Below, piece after piece: positions 63,091 through 64,000 of a DNA stretch of 64,000 bases. This DNA comes from Amycolatopsis saalfeldensis (GTDB lineage Bacteria; Actinomycetota; Actinomycetes; Mycobacteriales; Pseudonocardiaceae). The position numbers and the translations under genes are program-made. The DNA is taken from the NCBI RefSeq assembly GCF_900110575.1, contig NZ_FOEF01000010.1, positions 124,001 through 188,000 on the forward strand, read 5' to 3'. Positions within the stretch are counted from its first letter, which is position 1. Each line of letters begins with the position of its first letter. The notes beneath the pieces are model-generated. The model worked only from the letters and a program-made list of their open reading frames with translations. It was not told the DNA's origin and ran no database searches.

Positions 63091-63804
63091 ATGGCCGGGA
63101 CTCGATACCCACGCTGGCACACCGCGAGCGCGCAGGGGCCACGCGAGCGTAATGCCGACGCGGTCAGCGCGTACGCACTGGCCGGTGCGCCGGGAATCAC
63201 GTTTGCGCTCGCCGACGGTGTCGGCGACGACCCGGGCGCCGGGCGCGCCGCGCAGACCGCCGCCGCGGCCGCCGCGCGCACCCCGGTCAGCGAAGGCCCG
63301 GTCGCGGCGATCCTCAACGCGCAGCGGGCGCTGCGCGAGCTCGGCGGCACCGGCGACGCCGTGCTGGTGGTCGCGATGCCGTTCGCGGGCGGCTACCGGA
63401 TCGCCTGGGTCGGCGACGCCCGCGCGTACGCCTGGAACGGCAGCATGGTCCGGCGGCTCACGGTGGACCACACGCTCGCCGAGTACTTCCGGTCGCGCCA
63501 CCAGCCGTACACCCCGCGGATGGAGCACATGGTGACCACCAGCGTCCGCACCACGAAGCCGCACGAGATCGGCACTTCCGAGGTCGTCGGCGGCGGGCTG
63601 CTGCTGACCAGCGACGGCGTGCACAAGGTCCTGCCGCCCGCGACCATCGACGAGCTGCTCGGCGACCCGGGCCGCGGCGCCGCGGCACTGGTCGAGACGG
63701 CCATCGCCATCGGCGGCTCCGACAACGCGACCGCGCTCTTCGTCGAGCAGCCGGAGGTGGACGTCGCCTACGTCGTCACCGAGCGGTTTCCGGTTGCCGC
63801 CTGA
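63091..63804 (+). CDS. PP2C-like Ser/Thr protein phosphatase
   Basis: The 237-residue protein has the PP2C metal motifs RERNADAV, FALADGVGDD, AWVGDARAYAW, LLLTSDGVHK and GGSDNATALFVE. The Asp residues in ADGV, SDGV and SDNA are the expected metal ligands. The ATG follows GGGAGG. It is shorter than PstP-type proteins and has no membrane segment, so it is a soluble phosphatase. A perfect hairpin terminator follows. Confidence 0.9.
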   Translation: MAGTRYPRWHTASAQGPRERNADAVSAYALAGAPGITFALADGVGDDPGAGRAAQTAAAAAARTPVSEGPVAAILNAQRALRELGGTGDAVLVVAMPFAGGYRIAWVGDARAYAWNGSMVRRLTVDHTLAEYFRSRHQPYTPRMEHMVTTSVRTTKPHEIGTSEVVGGGLLLTSDGVHKVLPPATIDELLGDPGRGAAALVETAIAIGGSDNATALFVEQPEVDVAYVVTERFPVAA

Positions 63805-63812
63805 CCCTGGAC

Positions 63813-63850
63813 GACCCGGTTTTCCCTGATAGGTAAGGGAAAACCGGGTC
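63813..63850 (+). terminator. Intrinsic terminator after the PP2C gene
   Basis: Perfect 15-bp arms (GACCCGGTTTTCCCT and its complement) with an 8-base loop GATAGGTA, followed by TTTCC, start 9 bases after the stop codon. Confidence 0.75.
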
Positions 63851-63921
63851 TTTCCGGGTTGTGGTGCGAAAATTGTCGGTGGGTCCCGTTACGGTCGGTT
63901 CGACTGGATCGGGGAGGGACC

Positions 63922-64000
63922 ATGCGAAGCGGCGAATGGGCAGGACTGGGTTGGGGCGACCTCGCGGCCGTGCGCGAGCGGCTGGCCGAGGGCGCGGACC
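63922..64000 (+). CDS. Start of a gene, probably an ankyrin-repeat protein (3' end outside window)
   Basis: ATG after GGGGAGGGAC gives MRSGEWAGLGWGDLAAVRER then LAEGAD. The phrase GDLAAVRERLAEGAD closely fits the first ankyrin repeat pattern (GDLxAVxxLLxxGADPN). Only 26 residues are visible, so this is a tentative family call. A PP2C gene precedes it behind a terminator. Confidence 0.5.
   Translation, partial: MRSGEWAGLGWGDLAAVRERLAEGAD

Noticed and set aside
60355..63624. About 1090-codon open frame on the minus strand over GT2-GtrA and the second GT39
   Set aside because: Antisense shadow of strongly supported membrane proteins; its translation is Arg/Ala/Gly-rich low-complexity text with no motif.

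Overview
The window is very GC-rich (about 70% by eye), dense with genes and full of GTG starts. It looks like the chromosome of a Pseudonocardiaceae-type actinomycete, most likely Amycolatopsis or a close relative. Supporting marks are two clpP genes beside tig and clpX, an RNase E/G with a long N-terminal extension, folC followed by a DUF4233 gene, and obg-proB coupling. No rRNA, tRNA, CRISPR array, insertion sequence or prophage was seen.

Layout. 1-1.7 kb: tail of a TetR regulator, then a second TetR divergent from an SDR protein that lacks the SDR catalytic Tyr and Lys. 1.7-9 kb: a minus-strand housekeeping block (rne, rplU, rpmA, obg, proB). 9.3-10.8 kb: a subtilase gene broken by one frameshift. 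10.8-13.4 kb: a DrrAB-like ABC exporter with two permeases. 13.5-22.3 kb: a large secreted phosphodiester glycosidase/metallophosphoesterase, a maleylpyruvate-isomerase-like protein, ndk, a PhoD phosphatase, an aldo-keto reductase and DUF4233. 22.3-28.9 kb: folC, a methyltransferase, a secreted SGNH hydrolase, valS and a small membrane protein. 29-33.2 kb: marR-MFS and a formate-dehydrogenase-like molybdoenzyme. 33.3-38.9 kb: an LCP cell-wall ligase, SDR-VOC, a GntR gene, then an MFS-ArsR unit; the GntR/MFS junction is present three times in tandem. 38.9-41.3 kb: an OFA-type transporter with a 48-residue partner, divergent from fdhD. 41.3-46.5 kb: two TetR-controlled units (a beta-propeller protein and a carotenoid oxygenase), an esterase and a small membrane protein. 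46.6-51 kb: tig-clpP1-clpP2-clpX. 51.3-54.2 kb: a desaturase-reductase-ferredoxin fusion and a fructosamine-kinase-like protein. 54.2-63 kb: a DUF5666-like membrane protein, a histidine kinase without an adjacent regulator, an O-methyltransferase, and a polyprenyl-phosphate-sugar module (GT39, GT2-GtrA, GT39). 63-64 kb: a PP2C-like phosphatase and the start of a probable ankyrin protein.

How genes work together. The Fdh-like enzyme, FdhD (sulfuration of the molybdenum cofactor) and the OFA transporter plausibly serve formate or oxalate metabolism, although they form separate transcription units. Tig and the Clp proteins handle nascent-chain folding and proteolysis. GT2-GtrA would make and flip a lipid-linked sugar that the two GT39 enzymes transfer outside the cell.

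Most notable: a recurrent 13-bp dyad motif (GTCC-N5-GGAC, usually GTCCAC[A/T]NNGGAC) spread over coding and non-coding DNA, the three-domain self-sufficient desaturase, the tandem triplication of a convergent gene junction, several well-defined operators, and long nested palindromes between convergent genes.
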